Assembly (NCBI RefSeq): GCF_025854375.1
Contig: NZ_CP107575.1
Span: 3,038,001-3,102,000, forward strand
DNA from: Glutamicibacter sp. JL.03c
GTDB taxonomy: Bacteria; Actinomycetota; Actinomycetes; Actinomycetales; Micrococcaceae
Reading direction: 5' to 3'
DNA: 64,000 nt
Shown here: positions 35,256 to 44,353 of the stretch, in pieces
Layout of the letters: every line of letters starts with the position of its first letter
How positions within the stretch are numbered: the stretch's first letter is position 1
Translations under genes and position numbers: made by a program
Notes under the pieces: generated by a model
Told to the model about the DNA's origin: nothing
Seen by the model: the letters and a program-made list of their open reading frames with translations, nothing else
Database searches by the model: none

Positions 35256-36026
35256 GTGGACTACACACAGTTATTCCAGTTCTCCTCACGCCGCGTTCTG
35301 GTAATCGGAGCCGGCAGCGGCATCGGACGCGAAGCAGCCCTTGCCCTCAACGCCCACAATGCCCAGGTCATCTGCGCAGATCTCAACGAAGAAGCAGCTC
35401 AAGAGACAGCAAGCATGCTAGGCGACACCGCGACGGCCATCAAGCTCAACGTCCTGGACCAGGAAGCAGTCCAAGCAGCCGCAGAAAAGTACCAAGACAT
35501 CTCCGCTCTGGTGTTCACCGCCGCGATGAACGTGCGCAAGCGCATTGTCGATTACACCATGGATGAATTCGACAAAGTCGTGAACTTGAATCTGCGCGCC
35601 TCGTTCTCGCTGATCCAGGCCTTCGCTCCCCGCCTGGCAGCCAATGGCGGCGGGTCCATCATCGGCGTGGCTTCAATCCGCGCTTCCGTTGTAGAGCCCG
35701 GACAGAGCGTCTACTCGGCAACCAAGGCCGCACTCGTGCAGCTGGTCCGTACAGCAGCCGCAGAATTCGGCGAGCACGCGGTACGCGTGAATGTCATCGC
35801 CCCGGGCGTAGTTGAAACCCCGCTGACCGCGCAAATCAAGGCCAATGAAGAATGGTACAACGCCTACGCCAATAAGAGCGCCCTTGGGCGGTGGGCCAAA
35901 CCAGAGGAAATGGCTGGCGCCATCGTCTACTTGGCTTCCGACGCTTCGAGCTTCGTGACCGGTTCCGTGCTCAGCGTTGATGGCGGCTGGACCGCCATCG
36001 ACGGACGTTTCACACCGCCGAACTGA
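35256..36026 (+). CDS. Short-chain dehydrogenase/reductase
   Basis: 256 residues, classical SDR. Cofactor motif GAGSGIGR near residue 19-26, an acidic residue after strand 2 (CADLN) pointing to NAD, catalytic Ser in VASIRAS and Tyr/Lys in VYSATKAAL, and the C-terminal SVLSVDGGWTAI. The NAG motif after strand 4 is replaced by TAAM. GTG start with AAGAAG upstream; 24 bp after the aldehyde dehydrogenase. Probably oxidises an alcohol to the aldehyde used by that enzyme. Confidence 0.88.
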   Translation: MDYTQLFQFSSRRVLVIGAGSGIGREAALALNAHNAQVICADLNEEAAQETASMLGDTATAIKLNVLDQEAVQAAAEKYQDISALVFTAAMNVRKRIVDYTMDEFDKVVNLNLRASFSLIQAFAPRLAANGGGSIIGVASIRASVVEPGQSVYSATKAALVQLVRTAAAEFGEHAVRVNVIAPGVVETPLTAQIKANEEWYNAYANKSALGRWAKPEEMAGAIVYLASDASSFVTGSVLSVDGGWTAIDGRFTPPN

Positions 36027-36050
36027 TCCGGATCAGGGAGGAAACAGCCC

Positions 36051-36824
36051 ATGGCACAGCTACCCCAGTCGGCAGATGCCCCCAAAGCACGGGCATTCGA
36101 AGCCATCGTGAACCACATCGAGCAACAGGTGCTCTCCGGCGAGCTCAAAGCCGGCGAGCACCTTCCGGGCGAACGCGAACTGGTGACGACCTTCCAGGTC
36201 AGCCGCTCCTCGGTTCGCGAAGCCATGCGCGTGCTGGAAAGCAACGGGATGATAGCCTCTCGTCCAGGCGATCCCCGCGGGGCAGTGATCATGGCGCCGA
36301 CCTCCGTCCCGTTGCGGAAAATGATCAGCAGGCTGGCCGCAACCTCGGCCTCAAGCCTCGCTGATCTGCTGATCTACCGCATGACCCTGGAGTCATCTGC
36401 CAACTCGCTGGCCGCCACGAGGCGTACCGAAGCCGACCTGCTGCAGCTCGAAAAGGCCATGGCCCGGATGCGCGCGGCCCGGACACAAGGCCAGGAATCC
36501 TTCAGCAATGCAGACTTGGATTTCCATGATGTTGTGGCCAACGCCAGCGGCCACGCGCTCTTGCGTATTTCTGCGCAAGCCGTACGCGACTCCATTGAGC
36601 AGCTCATTGCCACAAACATTGAGCAGAGCGCAGATGATCACGCGCTGATGCAACGCACCATTGACCACCATGCCCGGGTATTCCAGGCAATCCGCGACCA
36701 GAATGCCCACTTGGCGGAGCACTTGGCGCGTAGCAGCCTCTTCGAGTATTACGGACATCTGCTGGCGGAGGAAGAACGAACCGCCTTGTCCGCTCTTGCC
36801 TCCTTCGGCAGCACCACCGGATAG
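36051..36824 (+). CDS. FadR-subfamily GntR regulator
   Basis: 257 residues. Winged helix at about 10-75 (FEAIVNHIEQQVLSGELKAGEHLPGERELVTTFQVSRSSVREAMRVLESNGMIASRPG) and an FCD domain with likely metal ligands (DLDFHDVV, HHARVFQAI). GGAGG precedes ATG. Last gene of the aldehyde dehydrogenase operon. Closely similar in layout to the regulator at 43561, so the two may be paralogues acting on the CTGGTC operators. Confidence 0.9.
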   Translation: MAQLPQSADAPKARAFEAIVNHIEQQVLSGELKAGEHLPGERELVTTFQVSRSSVREAMRVLESNGMIASRPGDPRGAVIMAPTSVPLRKMISRLAATSASSLADLLIYRMTLESSANSLAATRRTEADLLQLEKAMARMRAARTQGQESFSNADLDFHDVVANASGHALLRISAQAVRDSIEQLIATNIEQSADDHALMQRTIDHHARVFQAIRDQNAHLAEHLARSSLFEYYGHLLAEEERTALSALASFGSTTG

Positions 36825-36839
36825 CAGGACTGCCGAGAA

Positions 36840-38255
36840 CTACTCCAGCTCCAGCCAATTGGGTACAGCGGTTGCAGGCCGCTGCGATTCGTACCAACTG
36901 GCAGCCTTCAGCACCTGGCCATCTGCTCCTACCCGCCCGGAGAGCTGCACGCCGATGGGCTTTCCGTCACTGGTGAATCCGCAGTTCACTGTTGCAGCTG
37001 GCTGCCCGGACATGTTGTAGGGAACGGTAAAGCCGATGTGGCTCATCGTGGCGTGAGGATCAGGATGCGGCATGGGTTGCTCGGCAGGGAAGGCCGCCAT
37101 CGGGGACACCGGAGAAATCACGATGTCGAATGCGTTGGTGGCGGCAATCGTCGCCTTCTGCATCTGGTCAATGGCCCCGAAGTTCCTGATGGTATCCGCG
37201 CCATCATACTTCCCGCCATCGGTGCACCACGCGACGATATAGTCCAGCACCTTGGACTGTTCTGTTGCTGGAAGCTCCCGGTAGTCCGCCAGCGATCGTG
37301 TCCGCCAAAAACCATCCAGCCGGTCAAGCATCTGTTGATCAATGAAGGGATTGAGCACTTCCACCTGTGCCCCGGAAGATGCGAAGAGATCAGCGACAGT
37401 GGAAACGGCCGCAACGATTTCCGGCTCGACGGCCGCGCCGGCGTTGGCATCGAGGTGGACGGCGACTTTCAGGCCCCGCACGTCGATAGGTTCCGCCGTC
37501 CAGTCCATGGCCGGATAAGGCCTGGTCGTATAATCCCGAAGATCGGGTTGAGCGAGAATCGACATGAACAGGGCGATATCGGCGACGCTGCGGCCCATCG
37601 GCCCCGCGGCCCTGCCGATATACGGAATATCCAGCGGTATCAGGCCGGCGCTCGGCTTGAGCGTGGCCAACGCCTGCCATCCGCCCGGCAGCCGGATCGA
37701 GCCTCCAATATCCGTGCCGACATGCAATGGCCCGTAGCCTGCAGCTGCCGCGGCCCCGGCCCCGGCACTGGATCCGCCGGTGGTCCAATCCGGATTCCAC
37801 GCGCTGCGGGTAATACCGTGCAGGCTGGATACTCCGGAGGAGAGCATGCCCCAGTCCGGCATGGTGGTGGAGCCGACGATGACCGCTCCGGCTTCCAGAA
37901 TCCGATCGGTGATCGGAGCGTTCTGCGCGGGCACCTTGGGGTTGGCCAGCGCGGTTCCCGAGGGCATCGGAATACCCTTCCGGGCAATATTCTCCTTGAC
38001 CGTGACCGGCACTCCATCCAAGGCACCTCGGGGTGCTCCGCTGGCCCAGCGTTGCCCGCTCTGCTCGGCTTGGCGCAGCACATCCTGGGGGTCGAACTTG
38101 TACAGCGCGTTGAGAACCGGCTCGCGTTCCTCGACACGGCTGATCACCGAGCGGGCGACCTCCACGGGTGATAGTTCGCGCGCGGCGTAGGCGGCACCGA
38201 GTTCTCGAGCCGAGAGCTGGTGCAGCGCTGTGGAATGCTCTGATATTTGTGACAT
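36840..38255 (-). CDS. Amidase-signature family amidase
   Basis: 471 residues. The Ser-cisSer-Lys triad is visible: Lys87 (VPVTVKENI), the cis-Ser in TTGGSSAGAG (162-163) and nucleophile Ser186 (GTDIGGSIRLP). Hydrolyses a carboxamide to acid plus ammonia/amine. Last gene of the dipeptide-type transporter operon, implying that an imported amide or peptide-like compound is the substrate (inference). No signal peptide, so it acts inside the cell. Confidence 0.9.
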   Translation of the reverse strand: MSQISEHSTALHQLSARELGAAYAARELSPVEVARSVISRVEEREPVLNALYKFDPQDVLRQAEQSGQRWASGAPRGALDGVPVTVKENIARKGIPMPSGTALANPKVPAQNAPITDRILEAGAVIVGSTTMPDWGMLSSGVSSLHGITRSAWNPDWTTGGSSAGAGAAAAAGYGPLHVGTDIGGSIRLPGGWQALATLKPSAGLIPLDIPYIGRAAGPMGRSVADIALFMSILAQPDLRDYTTRPYPAMDWTAEPIDVRGLKVAVHLDANAGAAVEPEIVAAVSTVADLFASSGAQVEVLNPFIDQQMLDRLDGFWRTRSLADYRELPATEQSKVLDYIVAWCTDGGKYDGADTIRNFGAIDQMQKATIAATNAFDIVISPVSPMAAFPAEQPMPHPDPHATMSHIGFTVPYNMSGQPAATVNCGFTSDGKPIGVQLSGRVGADGQVLKAASWYESQRPATAVPNWLELE

Positions 38256-38282
38256 GTGAACCTCTCGATGTACGCGGTGTTC

Positions 38283-40025
38283 CTAGCGAGTCGCTAGTTC
38301 CTCGCGAAGCGACATTGATGAATTCACCAACGTACGGGTGTAGCTGTGCTGCGGATTGTCATAGATTTGCCCGGTGGTTCCGCTCTCGACGATCTCTCCG
38401 TGGTTCATCACCACAACGTTGTCGCAGATATAGCGCACGACAGAGAGGTCATGGGAGACGAAGACCAAGGTCAGCTGATAGTCATCGACCAGATCGGAGA
38501 GCAGGTTGAGCACCTGGGCCCTGACCGAGACATCCAGCGCGCTCACAGGCTCATCAGCGACGAGCACCTTGGGCTCGCAGATCAATGCCCGGGCAATGGA
38601 GATCCTCTGGCGCTGCCCGCCGGAGAACTGGTGCGGGAAGCGTTCAGCGGCATCGGCCGGCAGCCCCACCGCACCGAGCATGTCAGCCACCTGTTTCCGG
38701 AGCTTGGCGCTGTCGACCTTTTGCCCCGGAGCCAGCAAAGGCTCGGCAATGATGTCCCGGACTTTCATGCGTGGATCCAGGGACCCCATGGGATCCTGGA
38801 AAACGATCTGCAATTGCTGGCGCAGTTGCAGCAGGTTTTTTTCCTTGGCACCAGCGATTTGGTTGCCGGCCACTTGCACACTGCCTGAGGTCGGCTGGTC
38901 GAGCCCGGCGAGAATTCGCAGCAGGGTTGACTTCCCGGATCCCGATTCGCCCACGACGCCAAATCGTTGGCCTGCGGCCACGTCGAAGGAAATGCCTCGC
39001 AGCGCTTGCACTTCGCCCGGCTTGCCAAAGAGCGACGTGCGGCCCACCGGGTAGGTGCGGACAAGATCCTTGACGCTGATCACCGGTTCCTTGCCGCCAG
39101 CGGCAACTTGCTGATCTGGCTCCCAAACCCTGGTTTCGGCGATGGCTTCTGGCAGCGGATCATCCAGCGATGGCGGCACATAGGCCGCGGCCGAGGCCAC
39201 CGTGAATAGCCGTCCATCGGCATCGGTGGCATTCAAATCCGAGGCTGCCAGCAGGCCGCGCGTATAGGGATGCTGCGGGTTGCTGAAGACTTCTTCGGTG
39301 CTTCCCTCTTCGACAATGTACCCATTGTTCATCACCAGAACCCGGTCGCAGACATTGGCCACCACAGACAAGTCATGGGTGATGAACAGCAATCCGGTGC
39401 CGCGTTCGGCCACGGATTCCTGGATCAAATCCAACACCTGGCGTTGCACCGTCACATCCAGTGCTGTCGTCGGCTCATCGCACAGCAGCAGCCCCGGATC
39501 ATTGGCCAGCGCCATGGCGAGCATGGCGCGTTGCCGCTGGCCGCCCGAAAGCTGATGCGGATAAGACCGGGCGGCGCGTTCAGGATCCGGCAATTTGACC
39601 GAAGCCAGCAGTTCAATGGCACGTTGGCGCGCTTCAGCCTTGCTGCCCACGCTCTTGTGCGTGCTCATGATCTCCGCGACCTGCTTCCCCACCTTCATCA
39701 AGGGGTTCAAAGCGGTCAGCGGTTCCTGGAATACCATGGCCATGTCCTTGCCACGGATCTTCTGCAGTTCCTTGTCACTGGCCTCCAACAGGTTTCCGGA
39801 ATGGCCGGCCAATTGGATCGACCCCTGGGCGCTGACTCCCTCGGGCAACAGGCCCATCAACGCAGAAGTGGTCATCGACTTGCCGGAACCGGATTCGCCG
39901 ATCAGGCCGACCCGGTCCCCGCGTTTCATGCTCAGGTTGAAGTCCGTGACCAAGGTGCGGGTCTTGGTCTTGATCGTCAGGCTGGAGACCTCCAGCAGAT
40001 TAGAGCGCGCGTCGTTGTCTGCCAT
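38283..40025 (-). CDS. Fused oligopeptide-type ABC ATPase (DppD-DppF in one chain)
   Basis: 580 residues with two complete ATPase modules: Walker A GESGSGKSMTT near 40 and GESGSGKSTLL near 365; signatures LSGGQRQRA near 160 and FSGGQRQRIS near 490; Walker B LLLCDEPTTALD and VLVADEPVSALD. Each half ends with the short peptide-transporter tail (NPQHPYTRGLL and NPQHSYTRTLV). Energises the two permeases upstream. GGAGAG lies just before the start, and the permease stop is 2 bp away. Confidence 0.93.
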   Translation of the reverse strand: MADNDARSNLLEVSSLTIKTKTRTLVTDFNLSMKRGDRVGLIGESGSGKSMTTSALMGLLPEGVSAQGSIQLAGHSGNLLEASDKELQKIRGKDMAMVFQEPLTALNPLMKVGKQVAEIMSTHKSVGSKAEARQRAIELLASVKLPDPERAARSYPHQLSGGQRQRAMLAMALANDPGLLLCDEPTTALDVTVQRQVLDLIQESVAERGTGLLFITHDLSVVANVCDRVLVMNNGYIVEEGSTEEVFSNPQHPYTRGLLAASDLNATDADGRLFTVASAAAYVPPSLDDPLPEAIAETRVWEPDQQVAAGGKEPVISVKDLVRTYPVGRTSLFGKPGEVQALRGISFDVAAGQRFGVVGESGSGKSTLLRILAGLDQPTSGSVQVAGNQIAGAKEKNLLQLRQQLQIVFQDPMGSLDPRMKVRDIIAEPLLAPGQKVDSAKLRKQVADMLGAVGLPADAAERFPHQFSGGQRQRISIARALICEPKVLVADEPVSALDVSVRAQVLNLLSDLVDDYQLTLVFVSHDLSVVRYICDNVVVMNHGEIVESGTTGQIYDNPQHSYTRTLVNSSMSLREELATR

Positions 40026-40027
40026 GG

Positions 40028-40879
40028 TTAGCGCTCTCCGTTCAGTTTGGGGTCGAACCGGTCACGCAAGCCGTCGCCCAGCAGGGTGAAGCCCAAAACA
40101 GCCGTTGCGATCGCGATACCTGGCCAGACCGCCAGCATCGGGTAGGTGCCGAGGAACTGCTGCGATTCCTGGAGCATGCGTCCCCAGGATGGGACCGGTG
40201 GCGGGGTGCCCAGCCCGAGGAAGGACAATGCCGCTTCAGCCAGTACAGCGATGGCAAAGGAGACGGAGCACTGGACGACAACCATGCCGATGATATTGGG
40301 CAAGACGTGGCGCCTGGCGATCCTCCAGCTGCTTTGGCTCGCTGCCTTGGCCGCCATGATGTATTCGGTGCTCATCACCTGCAGTGTTCCGCTGCGGGCA
40401 ACGCGGGCGAAGCCAGGTATCGATCCGATGCCGATGGCCAGCATGGCGGTCAGGGTGCTGGCCCCGAACACCGCGCCGAACATGATGGCTACCAGCAGCG
40501 CCGGAAAAGCCAGCAGGATATCGGCGCCGCGCATGGTGATTTCCTCGGTCACCCCACCGCGCATCCCGGCCAGGATGCCCAGCGGGGTGCCGATCAGCAA
40601 GGCAATGCCGACTGCGACGAGGCCGACCAGCAAGGTGATGCGTGCCCCGTAGAGCACCCCTGAAAACACGTCACGGCCATATCGATCGGTGCCCATCAGA
40701 TGCTGGGCGCTTGCACCTTGCAAACGGTCGGCGGGGACCGCTTGGACAGGATCATAGGGGGTCCAGATAAAGGAGACCAGGGCCGCGATCAGCACCAGGG
40801 CGACGAGCGTGCCGCCCACGATCAACGTCGATGACAGCTTGCGCTTGGCAGGCTTGGCCACCACTTGTTCCTGTGTCAT
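40028..40879 (-). CDS. ABC transporter permease, DppC type
   Basis: 283 residues, N-terminal helix then the BPD_transp domain with the EAA loop (EYIMAAKAASQSSWRIARRHVLPNI) near residue 185. Pairs with the DppB-type permease, whose stop overlaps this start as TAATG. Inner-membrane channel of the importer. Confidence 0.92.
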   Translation of the reverse strand: MTQEQVVAKPAKRKLSSTLIVGGTLVALVLIAALVSFIWTPYDPVQAVPADRLQGASAQHLMGTDRYGRDVFSGVLYGARITLLVGLVAVGIALLIGTPLGILAGMRGGVTEEITMRGADILLAFPALLVAIMFGAVFGASTLTAMLAIGIGSIPGFARVARSGTLQVMSTEYIMAAKAASQSSWRIARRHVLPNIIGMVVVQCSVSFAIAVLAEAALSFLGLGTPPPVPSWGRMLQESQQFLGTYPMLAVWPGIAIATAVLGFTLLGDGLRDRFDPKLNGER

Positions 40880-41826
40880 TACGCTCCCTTTCTGATGCGC
40901 GGATCAAGGATCGTGTAGAGCACGTCGACGAGCAGATTGATGATCAGCGTGATGGCTACGAGCACCATGACTACCGATTGGACGGTGAGCAGATCGCGGT
41001 TTCCGACGGCATCGAGCAGCATGGATCCCAAACCGGGAATGACGAAGACCCGTTCAATGACGACGGCTCCGATGATCAATGCCGCCAGCTGCACGCTGGT
41101 GACGGTCAGCACCGGAATCGAGGCATTGCGCAGGCCGTGCTTGACCAGGGCCTGCAGCTTGCCCAGCCCTTTGGACCGGGCGGTGCGCAGATAGTCTTCG
41201 CTCATGACTTCCATGACTGCCGAACGGACATACCGGGTGAGGATGGCACCCTGGACCGAGGCCAGGGCGAGCACCGGCAAGATCACGCGCGCCAGGAAAT
41301 CGGCAAAATCAACGCCGGGCGGGGTCCACCCGTTGGCCGGCAGCCAGCCCAGTCCCACCGCGAACACCACGACCAGCAGAATTCCGGCGAGGAAGTTGGG
41401 AACGGCGACTCCCAGCTGGCTGATTCCGCTAATTACGATGCCGCTGGGGTTGCGGTGTTTGACCGCCGCGTAGGTTCCGAAGGGCACCGCAATAGCCAAG
41501 GCCACGATCATCGCCAAGACGACAAGGATCAGGCTCACCTGCACCCGGTCCAGGATCAGCGGACTGATATCTTGCCGCGTGACATACGAGGTGCCGAAGT
41601 CGCCAAACGGCAGACCCAGCGCCCAGTCGAAGTACTGGACGATCAGCGGACGGTCCGTGCCGAATTCCGCGCGGGTCTTGGCCAACAGCTCTGGCGTCGC
41701 ATTCACGCCCAAGGCGATCTGGGCAGGATCACCGGGGATGGCTCTCATGAAGAAGAACACCGCCACGGTAGCCACCACATACGTGACGGCGAATCTCGCC
41801 ACATTAATCAGTATTCGAAGTCCCAT
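40879..41826 (-). CDS. ABC transporter permease, DppB type
   Basis: 315 residues with six helices; FMRAIPGDPAQIALG near 28-42 and the EAA loop (EDYLRTARSKGLGKLQALVKHGLRNA) near residue 205 are typical of DppB. GAGGGG precedes ATG. Follows the binding-protein gene by 30 bp in the same operon. Confidence 0.92.
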   Translation of the reverse strand: MGLRILINVARFAVTYVVATVAVFFFMRAIPGDPAQIALGVNATPELLAKTRAEFGTDRPLIVQYFDWALGLPFGDFGTSYVTRQDISPLILDRVQVSLILVVLAMIVALAIAVPFGTYAAVKHRNPSGIVISGISQLGVAVPNFLAGILLVVVFAVGLGWLPANGWTPPGVDFADFLARVILPVLALASVQGAILTRYVRSAVMEVMSEDYLRTARSKGLGKLQALVKHGLRNASIPVLTVTSVQLAALIIGAVVIERVFVIPGLGSMLLDAVGNRDLLTVQSVVMVLVAITLIINLLVDVLYTILDPRIRKGA

Positions 41827-41856
41827 CAGCGATTCCCCTCAGGCATCGGCAGCTTG

Positions 41857-43377
41857 TCAGTTCCAGCCGATTTCGGTCAGGTCCAGCGCTTCGGTGACGG
41901 AGTTTTCTGGAATTCCAGTGACTCCCGACTTGGCGACAACGATGTTCGGGAAGATGAACAGGGTGTCCGCGGCAGCGTCGTCGACGATGGTGCGTACGAC
42001 CTGCTTCATCCCGTCAACGTAGCCGCCTTCATCGGCCGCATCGGCTGTGGCCGCCAGGTCCTTGATCTTCGAGTTGTCGTAGCCCAGGTAGTAGTCCGGA
42101 TTATTGAACATGGCCAGGACATCGCGGCTTTCCACCGCCAGGACTACCGACATCTGGTAATCCTTTTTGGTGAAGACCTGGTCCAGCCATACCGCAGGGA
42201 ATTCGGCGGATTCGATACTTGCCTTGATGCCCACATCGGCCAGCTGGGAGACGACGATTTCGGACACCGCGGTGGCGTAAGGACGGGTCGGCACGGTGAA
42301 CGTCACGCTGAGGTCTTCTGCCCCCGCTTCCTTCAAAAGCTTCTTGGCTTTCTCGGGATCGTAGGGGTAAACGTCATTGAGGTCTTCGTAGTACGGATCA
42401 GTGGTCGGCACTGGCCCGCCGACGACGGTTCCATAGCCATTCCACGCCGTATCGACGACGGCCTGGCGATCGATGGCATGCATGACCGCTTGGCGGACTC
42501 GCTTGTCATCAAATGGGGCTTTCTTGTTGTTCATCGACAACACGATTTCTCCGTTGGAGGTTCCCTCCAGCACCTGGAACTGGTCATTGGATTCAAAGGA
42601 GGAAAGCAGTTCCGGGGACTGCATGTTGTAGACGACGTCCACGTCACCGGATTGCAAGGCGTTGGTGGTCGCCACCGCGTCCGCGAAATAGCGCAGCGTC
42701 GCCTTCTCGACTGCTGGCTTTTCGCCCCAGTAGTCCTCGCGCGTGGCGAAGTCGATGGACTGGCCGCGGTTCCATGCCTCGATTTCATAAGGGCCGGTGC
42801 CGATGGCGGTGCTGGCCAAGTCGTCCACGCCGCTCGGGTCGAACATGGCTCCGACCAGTGTTCCCATGTCGAAGAGCCAGGCATTGCTCGGCTTCTTGAG
42901 GGTGACCGCCACTTCGGTGTCGCTGACGACTTTCACCGAATCGACGATGTCCATCTTGGCTTTCAGGCTGGAGACCCAGGCATCGGATTTGACCCTGTCG
43001 ATGCTGAATTTGACGTCATCGGCGGTGAATGCTTCGCCGTTGGAAAACGTGACGCCGTCTCGAAGTTTGAACGTGTAGGTCTTGTTGCCGTTGCTCAGTT
43101 CCCACGATTCTGCCAGCAGGGGCTGGATCTTGCCTTCCTGGTCGATCTCGACCAGTCCTTCGTAGACATTGGACATGAGCGCCTGGGGAATAGCTGCGCC
43201 CGCGGTCGTGGTGAAATCGAGGTTGACCGGCTCTCCAGTCAATGCCACTGTGACCGAAGTCTTCTGGCTAGCGTCGTCGGTCGCGGTCGAGCTTGATCCG
43301 GCAGAGCACGCGCTCAAGGCCAGCGTGCCAACTAGTGCTGTGGTAACCAACCGGCAGAGGTTTTTCTTCGAGCTCAT
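41857..43377 (-). CDS. ABC transporter substrate-binding lipoprotein, peptide/nickel type (SBP family 5)
   Basis: 506 residues. Lipoprotein signal with lipobox LSAC (Cys24). The mature protein has SBP_bac_5 marks: NVYEGLVEIDQEGKIQPLLAESWELS near 90, YTFKLRDGVTFSNGEAFTADDVKFS near 125, and PYDPEKAKKLLKEAG near 360. Captures the imported solute outside the membrane. GGAGAA lies 4 nt before ATG 43377; an upstream in-frame ATG (43419) has no ribosome site. First gene of the importer-amidase operon, whose promoter region holds a FadR-type operator. Confidence 0.92.
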   Translation of the reverse strand: MSSKKNLCRLVTTALVGTLALSACSAGSSSTATDDASQKTSVTVALTGEPVNLDFTTTAGAAIPQALMSNVYEGLVEIDQEGKIQPLLAESWELSNGNKTYTFKLRDGVTFSNGEAFTADDVKFSIDRVKSDAWVSSLKAKMDIVDSVKVVSDTEVAVTLKKPSNAWLFDMGTLVGAMFDPSGVDDLASTAIGTGPYEIEAWNRGQSIDFATREDYWGEKPAVEKATLRYFADAVATTNALQSGDVDVVYNMQSPELLSSFESNDQFQVLEGTSNGEIVLSMNNKKAPFDDKRVRQAVMHAIDRQAVVDTAWNGYGTVVGGPVPTTDPYYEDLNDVYPYDPEKAKKLLKEAGAEDLSVTFTVPTRPYATAVSEIVVSQLADVGIKASIESAEFPAVWLDQVFTKKDYQMSVVLAVESRDVLAMFNNPDYYLGYDNSKIKDLAATADAADEGGYVDGMKQVVRTIVDDAAADTLFIFPNIVVAKSGVTGIPENSVTEALDLTEIGWN

Positions 43378-43455
43378 GATTCTCCATCGTTCAACGTGCC
43401 AATGAGTGATGTGATCCATGAAACACCATCCATGCTGATATTTCTACTAAGTTTT

Positions 43456-43468
43456 CTGGTCTTACCAG
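43456..43468. promoter_or_regulatory. FadR/GntR-type operator, right hub
   Basis: CTGGTCTTACCAG: 5-bp perfect arms around CTT, identical to the operator at 33731 except for one central base. Lies in the gap between the transporter operon (start 43377) and the divergent regulator (start 43561). Confidence 0.78.
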
Positions 43469-43560
43469 TTTGAGAAGTTTTCGATTTTGCATGTTCTTGA
43501 AGCGACAGCTGGGATATCTTTGTCCTCAACCGAGTGTTTTCGATCCAAGGAAGGCTCCAC

Positions 43561-44319
43561 ATGAGCAAGCTGACTTTTACGCCGGCCGTGCCAACGCTGA
43601 CCTACGAGCGAGTTGTCCAGCAGATCGAAGAAGCGATCCTGTCCAAGGAGATCAAGCCGGGGCAGCATCTGCCCAGCGAACGCGAGCTGATGACGCAGTT
43701 CTCGGTCAGCCGTCCCACGGTGCGCGAGGCACTGCGAGTTCTTCAGAGCCAGGGGCTGATCGCATCCAAACCCGGTGGACGCAGCGGTCCGGTCGTCCTG
43801 CCGGTATCCACGGATCACCTGGGACGATCCTTCGCCAACCTCACCCGGATCACTTCACTGTCGCTCGACGAGCTGGTGCAATTCCGCATCGTTTTGGAAA
43901 GCTCCGCCTGCCAGCTCGCCGCCGTGATGCACAACGATGAGCAGCTGGCCGCGATGCGCGACGCCGTCGAACGCATGGAAGTCGAATCCAGCACCGGTTC
44001 CGATTCATTCAACCGGGCCGATCTGGATTTCCACGCCGCGGTATGGGAAGCCAGCCACAACAGCATCCTGCGGATCTGCGGCGAGGCAGTGGCCGGCGCG
44101 ATCCTGCAGGTCATGAACGATCAAATGAGCCATGCCGATAACGAGACGCGGGCAATGAAAAAAGTCGTCTCCCTGGACCGCGCCATATTCGATGCCATCG
44201 AAGCCGGTGATCCGGTCGCAGCGGGCGACGCGGCCAAAACTGCGATCTCCTCCTACTTCCGCAAGAGCTTGGATGAGCAAGGACTGCTAGGCGTGCAGGC
44301 CCTCACCGAAAAACGGTAG
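43561..44319 (+). CDS. FadR-subfamily GntR regulator of the transporter-amidase operon
   Basis: 252 residues. Winged helix (YERVVQQIEEAILSKEIKPGQHLPSERELMTQFSVSRPTVREALRVLQSQGLIASKPG) followed by an FCD domain (DLDFHAAVWEASHN). ATG 43561 is preceded by AGGAAGG; nine codons of open frame lie upstream. Divergent from the importer operon, with the operator between, so it likely represses the importer until its ligand appears (inference). Confidence 0.9.
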   Translation: MSKLTFTPAVPTLTYERVVQQIEEAILSKEIKPGQHLPSERELMTQFSVSRPTVREALRVLQSQGLIASKPGGRSGPVVLPVSTDHLGRSFANLTRITSLSLDELVQFRIVLESSACQLAAVMHNDEQLAAMRDAVERMEVESSTGSDSFNRADLDFHAAVWEASHNSILRICGEAVAGAILQVMNDQMSHADNETRAMKKVVSLDRAIFDAIEAGDPVAAGDAAKTAISSYFRKSLDEQGLLGVQALTEKR

Positions 44320-44353
44320 CCGCCGGTCCTCCATCGGCATCGGCATCGGCAGG

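Noticed and set aside
40831-43296. 821-codon plus-strand open frame opposite the ABC transporter genes
   Set aside because: It is antisense to three firmly identified genes, has no ribosome site, and its translation is a His/Gly/Arg/Asp-rich composition typical of shadow frames in GC-rich DNA.
44331-44351. Triple CATCGG repeat after the GntR gene
   Set aside because: Only three short units; no sign of function.
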